From NCBI GenBank assembly GCA_000499405.2, contig HG738137.1, positions 7,832,265 to 7,896,264 of the forward strand: DNA of 64,000 nt, read 5' to 3'. Made by a program: the position numbers and the translations under genes. This document shows, one piece after another, positions 12,201 through 24,800 of this stretch. Below the pieces are notes generated by a model. The model did not search any database. It saw only the letters and a program-made list of their open reading frames with translations, and had not been told where the DNA came from. The stretch is from Onchocerca volvulus (lineage: Eukaryota > Nematoda > Chromadorea > Rhabditida > Onchocercidae). Position 1 is the first letter of the stretch. Each line of letters begins with the position of its first letter.

Positions 12201-15200
12201 TCATGAGAGAATCGCTGATTTCCGAAGCCTACCACAGTTACCCAAGGCTGCGGTTGCTAAAGTTATACCGGTTGTTTTTCCAATGACACCGCGATTCAAA
12301 GGTATGGCCATATTTTTTTTTTTTTTTGCAATTTTTTTTTTTGCCCAAAAAAGAATATAAATTAGTTTGATGTCAGTTTTTTTTCGTTGAAATGTTAAAA
12401 ATGTAAATCATTTCTCTTGTGTAAAATTCTTTAAAATCATCATAATTCCGCTCTAATTTTTTCCACTTATCCCTTTTTTTTAACCTTTTTTTCTTTGTTG
12501 TAGACATGTTCTCAAGCCTTGTACCTGTTCAAGTACATCAAGCCACAGCATCTTTTGATGCTCGGAAGTCAGAAGTTATTAATGTAGAAACTGGACGTCT
12601 TCGTGAACATACTCAAATAATGAATGGGTGAATTAACTTTAAAATTCTTATCTCAATTCTATGAAATATGGAGGAGAGGAAGAATGAGATCTGTTCATAT
12701 GATTTTATGAAAAACTGATAGTAATCATTTGTGGCTTAACATCATTATCAGTCTCTGATTGACCGTGTGTTGTTATTTGTTTCATTATAGAATATTGGCA
12801 TCTCTAAATTTGCCCGCTGCTTTGGATGACGTTACGAATCACGAAATATTACCAGAATCTATCCGACAAAAATCTTCTAAAGTTAAATCTCAGGGTGGAA
12901 TTAATGCCATTACACAACTCATTGCTGATTTGCCACATATTCGCAAAAGAAATCAAGAAATTTTGGATGAAGTGAATTTTACAAATTCATATAAATTTTC
13001 CATACATTCATTTCCATATATTCTGTTTGATGTGCATCGTTTTTGCTAAATTTCCAATGCATTATTTCCTTTTAAAGGGTTTGCTTTATGATTTTAAAAT
13101 TCTTCTATCGATCTTGCCAAGTTTGAAGACAATGATTTTTTTAGACTTTGCGACTATTAAATGAAGAAAAGGAAAACGATGATCGTTTACGATCACAGTT
13201 TAAAGATAAGTGGACACGTATGGCTTCTGACCAACTTACGGCTCCTCTTCATCAAGAATGTGGTAAATACCGTGGCATTCTTCATGCAGCTGCCAATGCG
13301 GACGAAACAGTGAAGCAGAAATTGGAAGAGAATAAAGAAGGAATCAGGTTGCTCAGTGCAACTGAGCCTGAATTAAAATATGTGCTTGTTTATGTTCTTT
13401 TTTATTCTTTTTGGAACAAAGAAGCCTTATAGGCATCGGAACAATTAATCTGTTGCTAATTTTACAGATCTGAATTCGAATTAAAAATAGCTTCTATAAG
13501 GATACATAAAGTTTATGGGAGTATGTATTATTGCTGTGATTTAATGACAGGTAGAATTTTACAGCAGCAATACCATCTCTTGATTCTTCGAGTACCAACA
13601 AGAATTCAGAAGCTGTAGTAAAACTCAGAGGCTTAATGGATGTTGTACAAGAAATTAAGGTAAGATCTGAGCTTGAAAATCAATGTTTTTTAATTCTGAT
13701 TGAGTTTTTAATACTTGAATTATCAAAGCGAGAAATCGTATTTCGTAACTCCCTTCATAAATTGAAAAAAAAAAAAAAAACTTGAAAAGAATACTTTATA
13801 TTGATTTGCTTCTTAATCAAAGTGTCTAGTTTCTTTTTATAAATAACGATACAGTGATAACACAGCAAATGAATTGAAAACAAACGTGAGATTCCTACAA
13901 ATTAATCTTTTTTATTTAGTGATAATTTTTACTCAAATTAACATCTACTTTAAAATAACTTTTCTTTCGAATAATTTTTTTAACTTTTCTTTCGAATAAT
14001 TTTTTTTTTTTTTTTTTTTTATAGATTGAACGAGAGAAATTAGAAAAGGAATTCACAAATGTTCATTGTGACATGAGCTCTATTTTCTTGAAAACATTAG
14101 CCGACAACCAAATTATCAATGAAGAAGAAATTTCTACTACCAAAATCGCAGAAATATATGGCCCGTTAAAGACTAAAGTAAATGAAACTATTAAGAAGCA
14201 AGAAGATTGTTTGGCAGAAGTAGAGGTAGGCAATCATTGGTATTATCAATAACTTTTTTGTTTCATAACTAATGGCTTCTGTTGGAGCGAGTTTTTCATG
14301 TTTTAGCTAAACTTATTTTATCTGAATTTTTCTGCTCTTTAAACTAGATCACTTTTTTTATAGGACTGGATAAGTTATGGAATAAAAAATTATGGAATAT
14401 TTTCAGTTATGGAATAAAAAATTTGGTTCGGAAAAAGCATCCAGCCAAAGTGCTGCTGAACGTGAACGAATTTTGAAGATATTGGCCAATGGGTATGATA
14501 AATTTTTGGAGATTAAATCGAATTTGGATGAAGGAACGAAGGTACGATGTAATCAGCATTTGAAAATTGTGCCTTGCCATCTCTTACTGTTGCACTGCTT
14601 TCTTGTGCAATTATAAAATAATTCTAACTTTCAGTTTTATAATGATTTGACTCCTTTACTCCTTCGATTACAACAGAAAGTATCTGATTTTTGTTTCGCT
14701 CGGCAGACCGAAAAGGAAGATCTGATGAAGCAGTTACAGCAAAATATTGTTTCCGGTTAGTTCGATTGAACCATAAATGAGATGGAAATGTTAAATTAAT
14801 GACTGAAAAAATGAACACTTGAGAAAATTAAAGAAAAAGTCTTCCAGATAAGGTTTTTATTCATTTTAAGTATAAACGAATAATTTCCATCATATATTTA
14901 TCTAAATAATAATTTAGGTTCTTCAAATAGCAATGCACCCCCTCGACCACCACCACCAAAAACTTCATCAAATGCTTTCGGCACAAATAATCCATTCGAT
15001 ATAGAAGCGCCAATTCCACCTCCACGTAATATTAGTAGTCTTCAGGGTACCGGTTTAATCTTGTTTTTTAAAAACTTTCGGTCATCTTCATTCTGCTTAG
15101 AAATTTAGATATTTTTCTTCAAATAATTTGAAATTGAGTGCTCTTATCGATTTTTCCTTTTATTATATCATTTGCTAAAACAGTAATGTCAAATCATATT

Positions 15201-16502
15201 AAATCATATTAATTTCGAAAATAATGCATCGAAGATTGAGTGGTGATGCTTATTTATTTATTTAATTTTTATGTTAGAAAGATATGTTTGCTTATTTTTT
15301 TGACTATTAGTTATTGGCAGTCTATAGCATTTTTGAGAAAAGTAAAACCTGATTGTAATAAGATTCTCTCGTTAAAAAATGGTAGAGTTACTAATCAAAT
15401 TTGTCAATTGCGATAATACTTTGTTGCGCATTATATGATACTGGAATTATTTTCTATTCATAGAAGTAAGGCGTTCAAATTAGGAAAAATATTTTCGGTA
15501 AAATAGAATTCATTCCATTTGGTTATCCCAAATTCATATCTGCAGAAACATGAAAATTTCTTAGAAATTCTTCCTTACAACTGAAATTTATCAAGTTAAA
15601 AATATACGTAAGAGTATCTATAAATGTACCATATTTTGTAGCAGGACGAGAAGAAACACAAGCACCACCACCATCGTCTCAAAATCCGCACTATCAACCT
15701 CAGCTATGCAATCCTCAGCAACAACAACCGTTTACACCTTATGGTAAGTTGAAGTAAATCATGAATAAAATTAGTTATTCAACTTACTTATGTTAAGGAA
15801 TTTTTTTTTCTTTTTTTTTGTTATAAGGGTGAATTAAGAAATCAGCTTGACAAATCGTTTGTTTTGTGACAAATTTTTTAACTTCATCTAACCAGCGTGC
15901 TATATCTCAATAATTTGTTGTAAAAATTTAAAAAATTTTTGAATCCAAACGCTTAATTTCAGCTCAACCACCATATGGATATCCATCTCAGCAGACACCT
16001 TATCTGCCGCAGCCTCAATTTAATCAAAACTACACAACTCCATATCCAGTTGCATATCCAGGGACGTATCCTGGAGCTTTCAATCCTCCCCTGCATGGTA
16101 ATTTCAAAATTAAAATTCTCATTTCTTAAAAGGGATGCTAGAAAGAATTTTATGGTTTCTTTGTTGAGTTCTTGATTATAGAGAAATTTTTCGATCATTA
16201 AATATTAAACTAAAATTTTGCTTTTTATTATATGTGCAAAATCTTTGTTTTGGTGAATGACTTTTTATGATTATTGAATAATTTAAAATGCATCTTCAAA
16301 CTTGTCTCTCATATTTTATTTGTTTTTTATTCTATATCAAAAATTCTTGTTAGCCAAAAAAAGTCTTTCATCAAGACATAAAATTTTCACGTGTGATAAA
16401 AGATGGAAATCTATCTTATTTCAATATTTTGCAGCATATAATCAATTTCCTCAGTCAACAATATCGCCACAATGGGGCAATTTGCCATCAGCGCCACATT
16501 AA
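9231..16502 (+). CDS. alx-1: ALIX / PDCD6IP homologue (Bro1-domain ESCRT adaptor)
   Basis: Cytosolic adaptor that links ESCRT-III to cargo sorting, membrane scission and endosomal recycling. About 19 exons give roughly 864 residues, against 868 in human ALIX. Exons begin near 9231, 9642, 10050, 10724, 10973, 11333, 11706, 12199, 12504, 12791, 13145, 13565, 14025, 14407, 14635, 14918, 15642, 15963 and 16435. The N-terminal half is a Bro1 domain ([19 protein letters not shown]; later [13 protein letters not shown]). The middle is the V domain, with ASLNLPAAL, a PEL motif and LDEGTKFYNDL. The tail is a proline-rich region ([25 protein letters not shown]), as expected for binding SH3 and TSG101/ALG-2-type partners. 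Reading phases agree at all junctions except exon 11 to 12, where the only GT (13382) is in the wrong phase. A micro-exon or a small sequence error is likely there. Identification is firm. Confidence 0.93.
10525..10600. repeat. Tandem duplication in alx-1 intron
   Basis: The phrase TGTACATACTTGYCTATAGG plus ATTTGCTGATT occurs twice in direct orientation about 45 bases apart, with one substitution. It lies in the intron between the third and fourth alx-1 exons. Confidence 0.75.
13956..14005. repeat. 25-bp tandem duplication next to alx-1 splice acceptor
   Basis: A 25-base unit starting TAACTTTTCTTTCGAATAAT is repeated twice head to tail, immediately before a T-run and the acceptor ATAG at 14021-14024. 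It lengthens the polypyrimidine tract of that intron. Confidence 0.75.
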
Positions 16503-18069
16503 AAGGTGACAAAAATCAGTTCCATACCGTTTCCATAACGTTCCAAACGAATTGTTTCTTAGTTTTCTTGTGTTAGTTCCATTTTTTGAGAAATTTTCAG
16601 TTTTGTTCGAAAGCATGTATTATATCTGCGATATATATCACTGCTTAATGATTATTGCAAGGATTATCCGATAATTTCTTAATAATTGCAGTTCATCACA
16701 TTTTTTTTCATGAGAGAAATTAGATTCCATGAAAGCTGAATTTTGGAAATGTTTTATAACAGTATCGAGAATGGAATAATGTATGTATATCACATTTTCA
16801 TATAAATTATTTTGTAGTGGAACACCTTTCATCGTTGCGCTTATGTATCGCTCTACTATTGTTTCATTTAAGAATTCCTCGTGATACCTGAAATGCAAAA
16901 TGAATTGGTAGTTTGTGAAAACTTGTAATTCAGTTCCAGTTTTTTTCAATTCTTTATATCTTTACTGGTTTTTTCTAGAAAAAAAAAGTAATTTCTCTTA
17001 ATTAATCATCCTTGACGACTTTTCTATGTTATTTGAAAAAAACAATGATTATCAGAAGTGATTTATGCATTTCTTGATGTGTCACCTGTCAGCCATCGTT
17101 TTTGGTAATAATTGCATCACATAATTTTAGGAATTCATTGATCTGCCGTTTCATTTCAGTATGCGCCGTGTACTTGCTAAAATACATTTCAATGAATTTT
17201 CCGACTTATAGAAACAGTATTTGATAGGATTCATGCTTTGATTGATGGATAGAGGATAGGCTGTTCATTAAATAGAACACGGGATTCATTCTTCCTTGCT
17301 AATTAATCCAATGCGAGAACCTTTATCAAATACTTGTTCATTTTTTTAATAAATTTTTGTATATATGATTATGTAATATATATCATCTCGTAAACATATT
17401 TGGTTCCTATACCAGCATTCTAATAATTGCTAATTGTTGTAGAGGGAAGAGGATGTCATAAAAATAATAAGTCAAAAGTGAGTTAAACAGAAATGACGTT
17501 TAATTTTCTATACATTTTCATTTCTGTTGATCAAAATATCTTAGGTAAAGATCATATTTTTGTCGCGCAGCAAACAAGATCATTGATTTTTAAACAAGTA
17601 CAGTGCATATGATCTGTTCACGAATGCAATAAAAAAAAAAAAGATCAAAATGAAGATATTGGTAATTAGGTGCCGCGGCTAATGAATTAAGCTAAATCTA
17701 TTGTATAGTAATGATAATTGCGACAGTAAATTGTGATCTACATTGTCGCAACAACGTTTGATTCTTGAGATGAAATTGTATGACTATTTTCTATGAATAT
17801 AATCCTTCAGTAAGGATCAAGGGAGGATTTGTTTCGCCGCAAGCCGCGCTATACAGCTTCATCGTTTATAATTGGTCTTAAAACGCGCCAAGCCCATAAT
17901 GCAACAATTTCGTCTCGACATCGTAGAATGGTGTGATCGATTTTTTTTATCTTCATTATATTTGCAGGTGCGAGGCTGGCAATAAAGTGATTTTTCTTTT
18001 TCGGCATATGAGATCCTTTGGGTATTGTGGTTGAGTAGGTGATACCGTTAGAATCATCTGTGCATAAAA

Positions 18070-18210
18070 GTTCTGATTACTATCCACGTATATTCATGAT
18101 ATCACTGATAATATCTTGATGTCGTTCGAGATACTCTAGCATCTCTAGATTCTGACTGCTATCCACGTATATGCATGATATCACTGATAATATCTTGATA
18201 TCGTTTGAGT
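18070..18210. repeat. Duplicated block of about 80 bases
   Basis: The phrases TTCTGA-YTRCTATCCACGTAT and CATGATATCACTGATAATAT plus CTTGATRTCGTT occur twice in direct orientation, about 80 bases apart, with few differences. It lies about 650 bases upstream of the FLYWCH gene. Confidence 0.75.
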
Positions 18211-18790
18211 TACCGTAGCATAACGAAAACTTTCATGTCTCTTGCCATCCATGAAAAAGTTTATTAACAAATAAACTAATGAGAGAACATCTTCTGTACC
18301 TTATACAAACGCCCACCCACTTCAATGATTTGTTTAATTATATCACATCATCTGTATCCGAAATTGCGAAATCATCGAAGTACAGAGTAAAAAAATAGAC
18401 TACATCGAAGAAGGGCAGTGAAGAGATTAGACTGGAAAATGCAAGATCCATTGAATTGAATCGATAAAGAATCATTTGGTTATTTGGAAATCCATGAAAT
18501 TTGATGCTGGTATAATTGCAAGGGAGAGGACAGAAATAATTAATGGTTGTGATAGATTTGATTTGATTCTAGTAAGAATGGTAGAAACTATCTTCCGGAA
18601 ATGTTTGTAGTTCAAATTTAATTTTAAATTATTTATAGGTTTTAAGAGAATATGGTAGTTATGAAATTTAGTAGTGAATATGTGAAGGAGAGAATGAGAA
18701 TTAGATAAGGAATAATTTGGATGTCACTCATCTCTAAATTTTGATCTTGGCTTGTATTTATCCTTTTCCGAATTTTTAAGGAAAAAAAAA

Positions 18791-18797
18791 TTTTCAG
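18791..18797 (+). promoter_or_regulatory. Probable spliced-leader acceptor of the FLYWCH gene
   Basis: TTTTCAG matches the nematode splice-acceptor consensus and ends 31 bases before the first ATG of the gene, with no upstream coding exon found. This suggests a trans-spliced leader and a short 5' leader sequence. Confidence 0.55.
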
Positions 18798-18828
18798 AGT
18801 AGCATATTTACATATTTTGAGAACACCT

Positions 18829-21800
18829 ATGACGGATTCTGTTAACGCAGGAAATAGTTACGAACAGAGCCAGCAAGAAATGGAAAGTGGCGAAGTGGAA
18901 ATTGTGGATTCTGGTCAGGTGAATAAGTTTTTTGCTGGATGGTAAAATAGTTGATATGCTGTTTGTTCGAATAAATTAATACGATCTCTAATGAGGGAAA
19001 TCAAATTAGGGAAATTTGGGGAATTATCTTATTAAGTCGAAGAAAAACAAAATAAAATTCGCTTTTCTAAATTTTGTATTTCAAAATTTATTTGAAATAT
19101 TGTGTCAAAAAAAATTTCTGCTTCTTTTAATATTTGTTATATTAATTTTTGGTTCTATTAATATATTTAAGCTAAATGAGCTGTTATAAATAGTTAATAG
19201 AAATTGCGAAATATTCAGTCATATTTTACCAAAATATTCAAAAATATTGGTTCATCAATACCGGTCTATTAAATTTTGTAAATCCCACTCAATTGTTAGG
19301 TCATTGATGAGTTGGATGAAGCATTAATGCAAATTGGTGATGCCAGTGGCAGTGAACAACATGGGGAATATGTTGACAGGATGCATGAGCAAGGAAAACA
19401 AGGGGATGCAGTACAGCAAGATGTCGGCCTACATATGGTAAATATTTTATGTTAGCTTTTGCAAATTTTTCGCTTTTGATGTTGCGAAAGATCTATAATC
19501 CGATTTTATTGATGATATGTGGATTCTCTTACAGAGCGTTAGCGAAGAAGTGATTGTCGAAACGGAAGGAAGTCATCCAGCAATGTCTCCAGCTCCTGGA
19601 AGTGATGTAGGAGATATGGAAGAATGCATAAATGATGAGGAAGGTCTATATAGCGATGATGAAGACCATTCAGATATGTTTGCTGACCGAGAAGTTGATC
19701 AAGTTATCAGGGATCCAGTGACTGGAGAGGTCTGATTGTGATACCGTTCTACTATAGAATTTTCAGAATTTTTTTATGCTCTCAGATGAAAATTGATGAA
19801 ATACGGTTATATGGAGAAAGTTCAAAGAAAATATTTCTCGAAAAAAAGTCAATTTGTTTAAATACTTTTGATAACATTCAATGTAACAGATAAGTTTAAC
19901 AATGGATTTGGAAGATCTTGTATCTCGGACGATAACTTTTGATAATGGTGAAAGAATTATTCTATGTTTTTCAAAACGATGTCGTCCTCAGATAGCCTGG
20001 AATGGACATCTTTACGTTGCGGCATCTGATGTTAGTTTTCAGCAGTTATGTGTATACTATACTTGGGAAGATGGAGAATGGGAAATTTTCCATCCAACTA
20101 CTTCTTTCTATTTGAAATTAAAATTTAGTAGAGCGAATGGTGTGCTTGACACATTAAATTGTAGCTGATAAATTTAAATCTTTATTAATTCCACTTTTTT
20201 AATGGCTCTTTATCTCAAAAATAATAACAAGTCATTAAAAACTGGATACATAGTTTGGAAATGAATAACAGAATAAGTTTTAGAACATATCTCATGGCTT
20301 ATTGAAGTGTAAAGTAAGATTTGATATATTGAATTATAAAGTCTAAAGCTTACTGTTGAAGTTCTTAATCAGTTGTTTCTTCCGATTCCAAATCCAGATG
20401 TAAAAATAATTGATTTTTAAATTTTTATAAATAGCATGAAATTGAAAAATTGTTTCAGTTGAGTGAAATCAGTTATACAAAATGGCGTTGTGTAAATGAT
20501 GGATGTCCTGGTGCTTTACGCACATCTCCTGGATTGACCGAATTACGTTCTTCTGGGCATCACCATTTAACTACATGTAAACCGGATGACTTACGAGTAA
20601 GCAGTTTTTGATGAAATTTAGATCAGATCAATAATTATGACCAAGTTATTTTCGCCTATTTATACTTTAAAATCGAAATTCATGCAAATAATTTTTTTAT
20701 TTAGGTACGTCTCCGCATTGTTATTTATGATCTACGTCTGATGGCCGAATTTACGGACGATCCATTGGAAGACCTTTATAGTCATTTTGGTATTATTTTT
20801 TATTACTTAATGATCAAATTTTCATTATTTTGGGCCATGATTTATATAATATTTCAAGCCAACAATGTATTATTTCTTCAGTTGAAAAGCTAGCCGCTGA
20901 AAATCCAGATGTTTTGGCTTTGTTTCCTCCTTTGGATACACTAGTAAAAAGATTAACAAAGCATCGAGAATACAAGGTGAGAATTTTCTTCATTTTCAGT
21001 GAACCATCATTACAAAATAATTTTATGATATAGCATGATCATGTATACAAAGTATTGTCCGAATGTTTAGTGATTGTTAGTTCTGAAACATTATTTCAAT
21101 ATGCTAAAAATGCGAATTGTCGAGGTGGGTGATTTCATAGTGATAACATTCGAAATATTTTATTTATATTTACTTTCTCTCGGAAAAAAAGATAGATTTT
21201 TCGTTTCTCCCGTTCTCTTTAGATTAATATCTTCTCTAATTACCAGTCGTAAAATTCTTGTCAGCTGCAGAACTTTAGTAATTTTGAAATCGAAATGGTC
21301 ATGTTGAAGACTGTTGACGCTTAGACTGTTTTACTTAATTGATGACTTTCGAAAAAACATAGATCACTATATGTATGTAATATTGTAACTTTGCTTAATT
21401 TTTGATCTAATTTGTATCTAGATAAGGTGACATTTTTATAGACAGTTCTGTCATAAAAATTCCCTGCAGATCAAAAATACATCTTTCGAAATATCGATAA
21501 TTTTTTTTTTCTACCTTTCTTACTCTTTTTATATTGAACTGAAATAAGATAATTAAAGCAAAACTAATGATTTCTAACTGTTTCATCGTACTGGCTATGT
21601 ACAGTAGAATAAAGTTAGGATAATTATCTTAGACAAGTTCAAAAAACGAGAAAGAATAAATACTACGTTATGCACTTTTATTTTCTGCCTGTTATTTAAA
21701 ATTAATTTCAAGATATATCGTCGACGATTTGAATATGAAAAAATAATGGCCGAGCGACGTCGTGGTTTACATTCTAAAGGTAACATATTTTTGAATTTTC

Positions 21801-24800
21801 TTGTCATTATCGGGAATTGTTTAATTGGTTCTTATAATAGCTTGCTTGATTATTAAATGAAAATAACGTTAGATAATACAAATCAAATTTTCTAAATAAT
21901 GAAAGCTTCAAGTTGGTCTAGGATGTAAAGTTTTTGGGTTATATTCTTTTTAATGATTTGAACATAGATCATTGTAAATTTGTCGGATTTAGATTGCGCT
22001 CCTGCAATGCTTCGAAGAATGCGTCCATTTCCACCAGTTCGTTTTTCTTATTTTTGCATATTTATCTTCTCATTTTTACAAGTTCATATCTCAGTAACTA
22101 GCCTGTATATCTTTGTAGGCTGAAGATGGTGTTTGTTTATGTTTTTGAATTTTCTTTATTGTCGGACTAGAAAATTTTCAGAAAATAATTTTCATTCCTC
22201 TCATTTAACACAGATTGCAAATTTCTCTTTGTGTATAAATAGTAATTTTCTGGAAATAAGAATAAACAATGTGCTAATTTTTTACCACACATTTAGTCGG
22301 TATGTATCGAATGCGGTATATCCATTGTAACTGATGCGGACACTACGTCTCAGGAGAATTTTGTGGATCATGTTTCGCAAGATCATCAAAGAGAAGCCAC
22401 GTGTCAATATTATTCGTTTCCGGGAGTACATCTTTTTGAGGTTTTTGATTAGTCTGTTATTTAACAAAATAAAAACTAATTGGATATTGAAATAAAAATC
22501 TCAACAAAAAAAAAAAGAAAATAAAAAAATAAAAAAAATAAATTTCATCATAGTCTGAATTGACAGAAGGGGAACAGAAGGGGAAGATGTTGGAGATTTA
22601 AAAAGGATTAATAATGAAATACTTGAAGAAAGACGGAATGCTGATGTTAGAACAGAGATTTTCGGCAGCTTTGGAATAATGACGTTTTAAATGAAAGATT
22701 ATAAAAAATTTTAGATTATTAGATTTACAGTTAGTAGTAAGTTATCAGATTGCAGCAGTGGATGCGTGAACTGCAACAGCGCAGCCGTTACAAAATTCGG
22801 CGTTTTTCAATGCATAATGAAAGTTTATTTTTTCTTTGTGCAGCAGACGATCGCTGGTGTCGCACTTATGGCGTTAATTCTGATGGTCTTCATTGCACTG
22901 CGTTTGTTCGTGTCTACGATTACAGAGTAAGTGAATGCCTGTATTTAGCAAAGATCAGAAGGACAGTGTAGTGCTGAGAATATGACTTTAAATCAATGTG
23001 CAGGATATGGAAGTAGCAAGAATTTTATTCTGTTTTGCTGAACAAAAATTGAAACTAAGATCATTAAAAAAAAGAAAAAAACTGGAAATAAGACCACTTT
23101 TTATAGAACGATTTATAATTAGCGATATTGGCTATCGTTTGATAAAGAATAATAAATCTGAGAATAATAAATAGACTATCAAGATTTGTTTTGTATTTTA
23201 ATACAAAACATAGTTTTAGATAGTCGAAATTCTTCATTACAATTTAGCAAGAAGTAGAGCAAAACAACTCCCATACAAAGCAAAATTTTTTGTGAAGCAT
23301 TCAAATCAAAAGTTTTTGGAATTTATAGCTAGAACAACGAGTCATATGAATTTATGTTATATCTTGTTATTATCATTAATAATTCTTATATCTAAGTTTT
23401 CCATGTATTTTTATTATAAGAAATTAATCAAAATAAGTAAGCAAAAGCAAAATGAAATATAACTTTTTTCAGAGGGTTTCACGGCAAGAAACACGGGTTT
23501 TACGAATACAGTACTGTCTGGATCATAATTTTCATAGTGGTAAGTGATTTTCATGCTATGTAAATTTTTTAAGAAGAAGAATGATGTACAATAATTCTAG
23601 TTGTGTCAATTTTTGTATTAAGCTGAAACTAACCAAAGCTTTTACAGATGAGGATGCAACAGTTGATGCTCCATTTACTCCCGAAATTTTTATGCATGAA
23701 GTAGAAGAAAGACGTCTACGAACTGCTGGCATGGTGAAAAGTCATGCACAGCGCGCGCGACTTTTAAGACGAAGAAATGAAATAGGAAGTGAAATCATGT
23801 CAGGTTAGTTCTAATTATATAATTCTCGTTTTTATTGGCTGGAATAGCTAAATTGGTAGTTAGTGATATATATTATTGGAAAAATCAGCTTCACTTCTCA
23901 TCTGTCATAGACTGGCTCTTGACCGGCTACAGACTAGTCTTTAACGCCATTCCTTGCAGATATTGCTTCAATATAAGGTATGAAAACTGTTGTACACTAT
24001 TTCAGGCTAGTTCTATAATTCAAACGCCGCACCTTTAATTAACTGTAGAATTGTTAAATTGAATCATTATTTATTCAGTGCTTTTTCAAAGGTTAATATT
24101 AATAAAAATTAGAATAATTCAACCATAGTTGTGTCACATCGACTGTTATTCGACGTTAGAATTGATGAATGTCACTTCATTTTTTCAAACTATTGTAATG
24201 CGTGTCTTCCCTTAATAGTGTTAAGTAATTACACAGCATAAGCCGCTTTTGAAATAAATACAATCCATACAAATTAAACTAGAAAAGTTAATGTTTCTGG
24301 CGACTGCCTTTTAATGAACGGTAATTTAAAGTGTTCAATGCTGTGCTTTTTGATTCGTCAACATTACTTCCCATGGTAATCAGTTTTATATTTCACATTG
24401 AAAAATATTTGAATAATTACAATAAAAGCGAATTCGTTATTTTGGTCACTTACAAGTGAACCGAAGTATGAGTTTCAGAAAATGGCGGTGTTTGGACGGA
24501 AGAGGGAGTCAGAGAAGATGACTCAAATTTGCAGTAAGTATAGTTCCATTAATTTTCTTTTCATATTTATTATCTTGTATTATATCCAATGTTCATTTTG
24601 TTATTTTGCTAAAACAACGAAGAATTCACTGTATTTTTAGAGAATTGGACGCTTACGCATCTGATGTCACCAAACGCACACCTCAAATACGAAATGATGA
24701 TTCTGCGTCAGTAGTCGAATTTGCTGAAGGACCGGATACTGAACACGACGGTTAATGTTACTTTCTCACTGTCGTTAAGTTTATTGTGTGTGCATCAAGA

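Larger units (their letters stand above)
16503..18828. other. alx-1 3' region and intergenic spacer
   Basis: No coding exon seen. Candidate AATAAA polyadenylation signals for alx-1 lie near 17349 and 17627. The rest is AT-rich, apart from a duplicated block at 18070-18210 and the trans-splice-like acceptor of the next gene at 18797. Confidence 0.5.
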
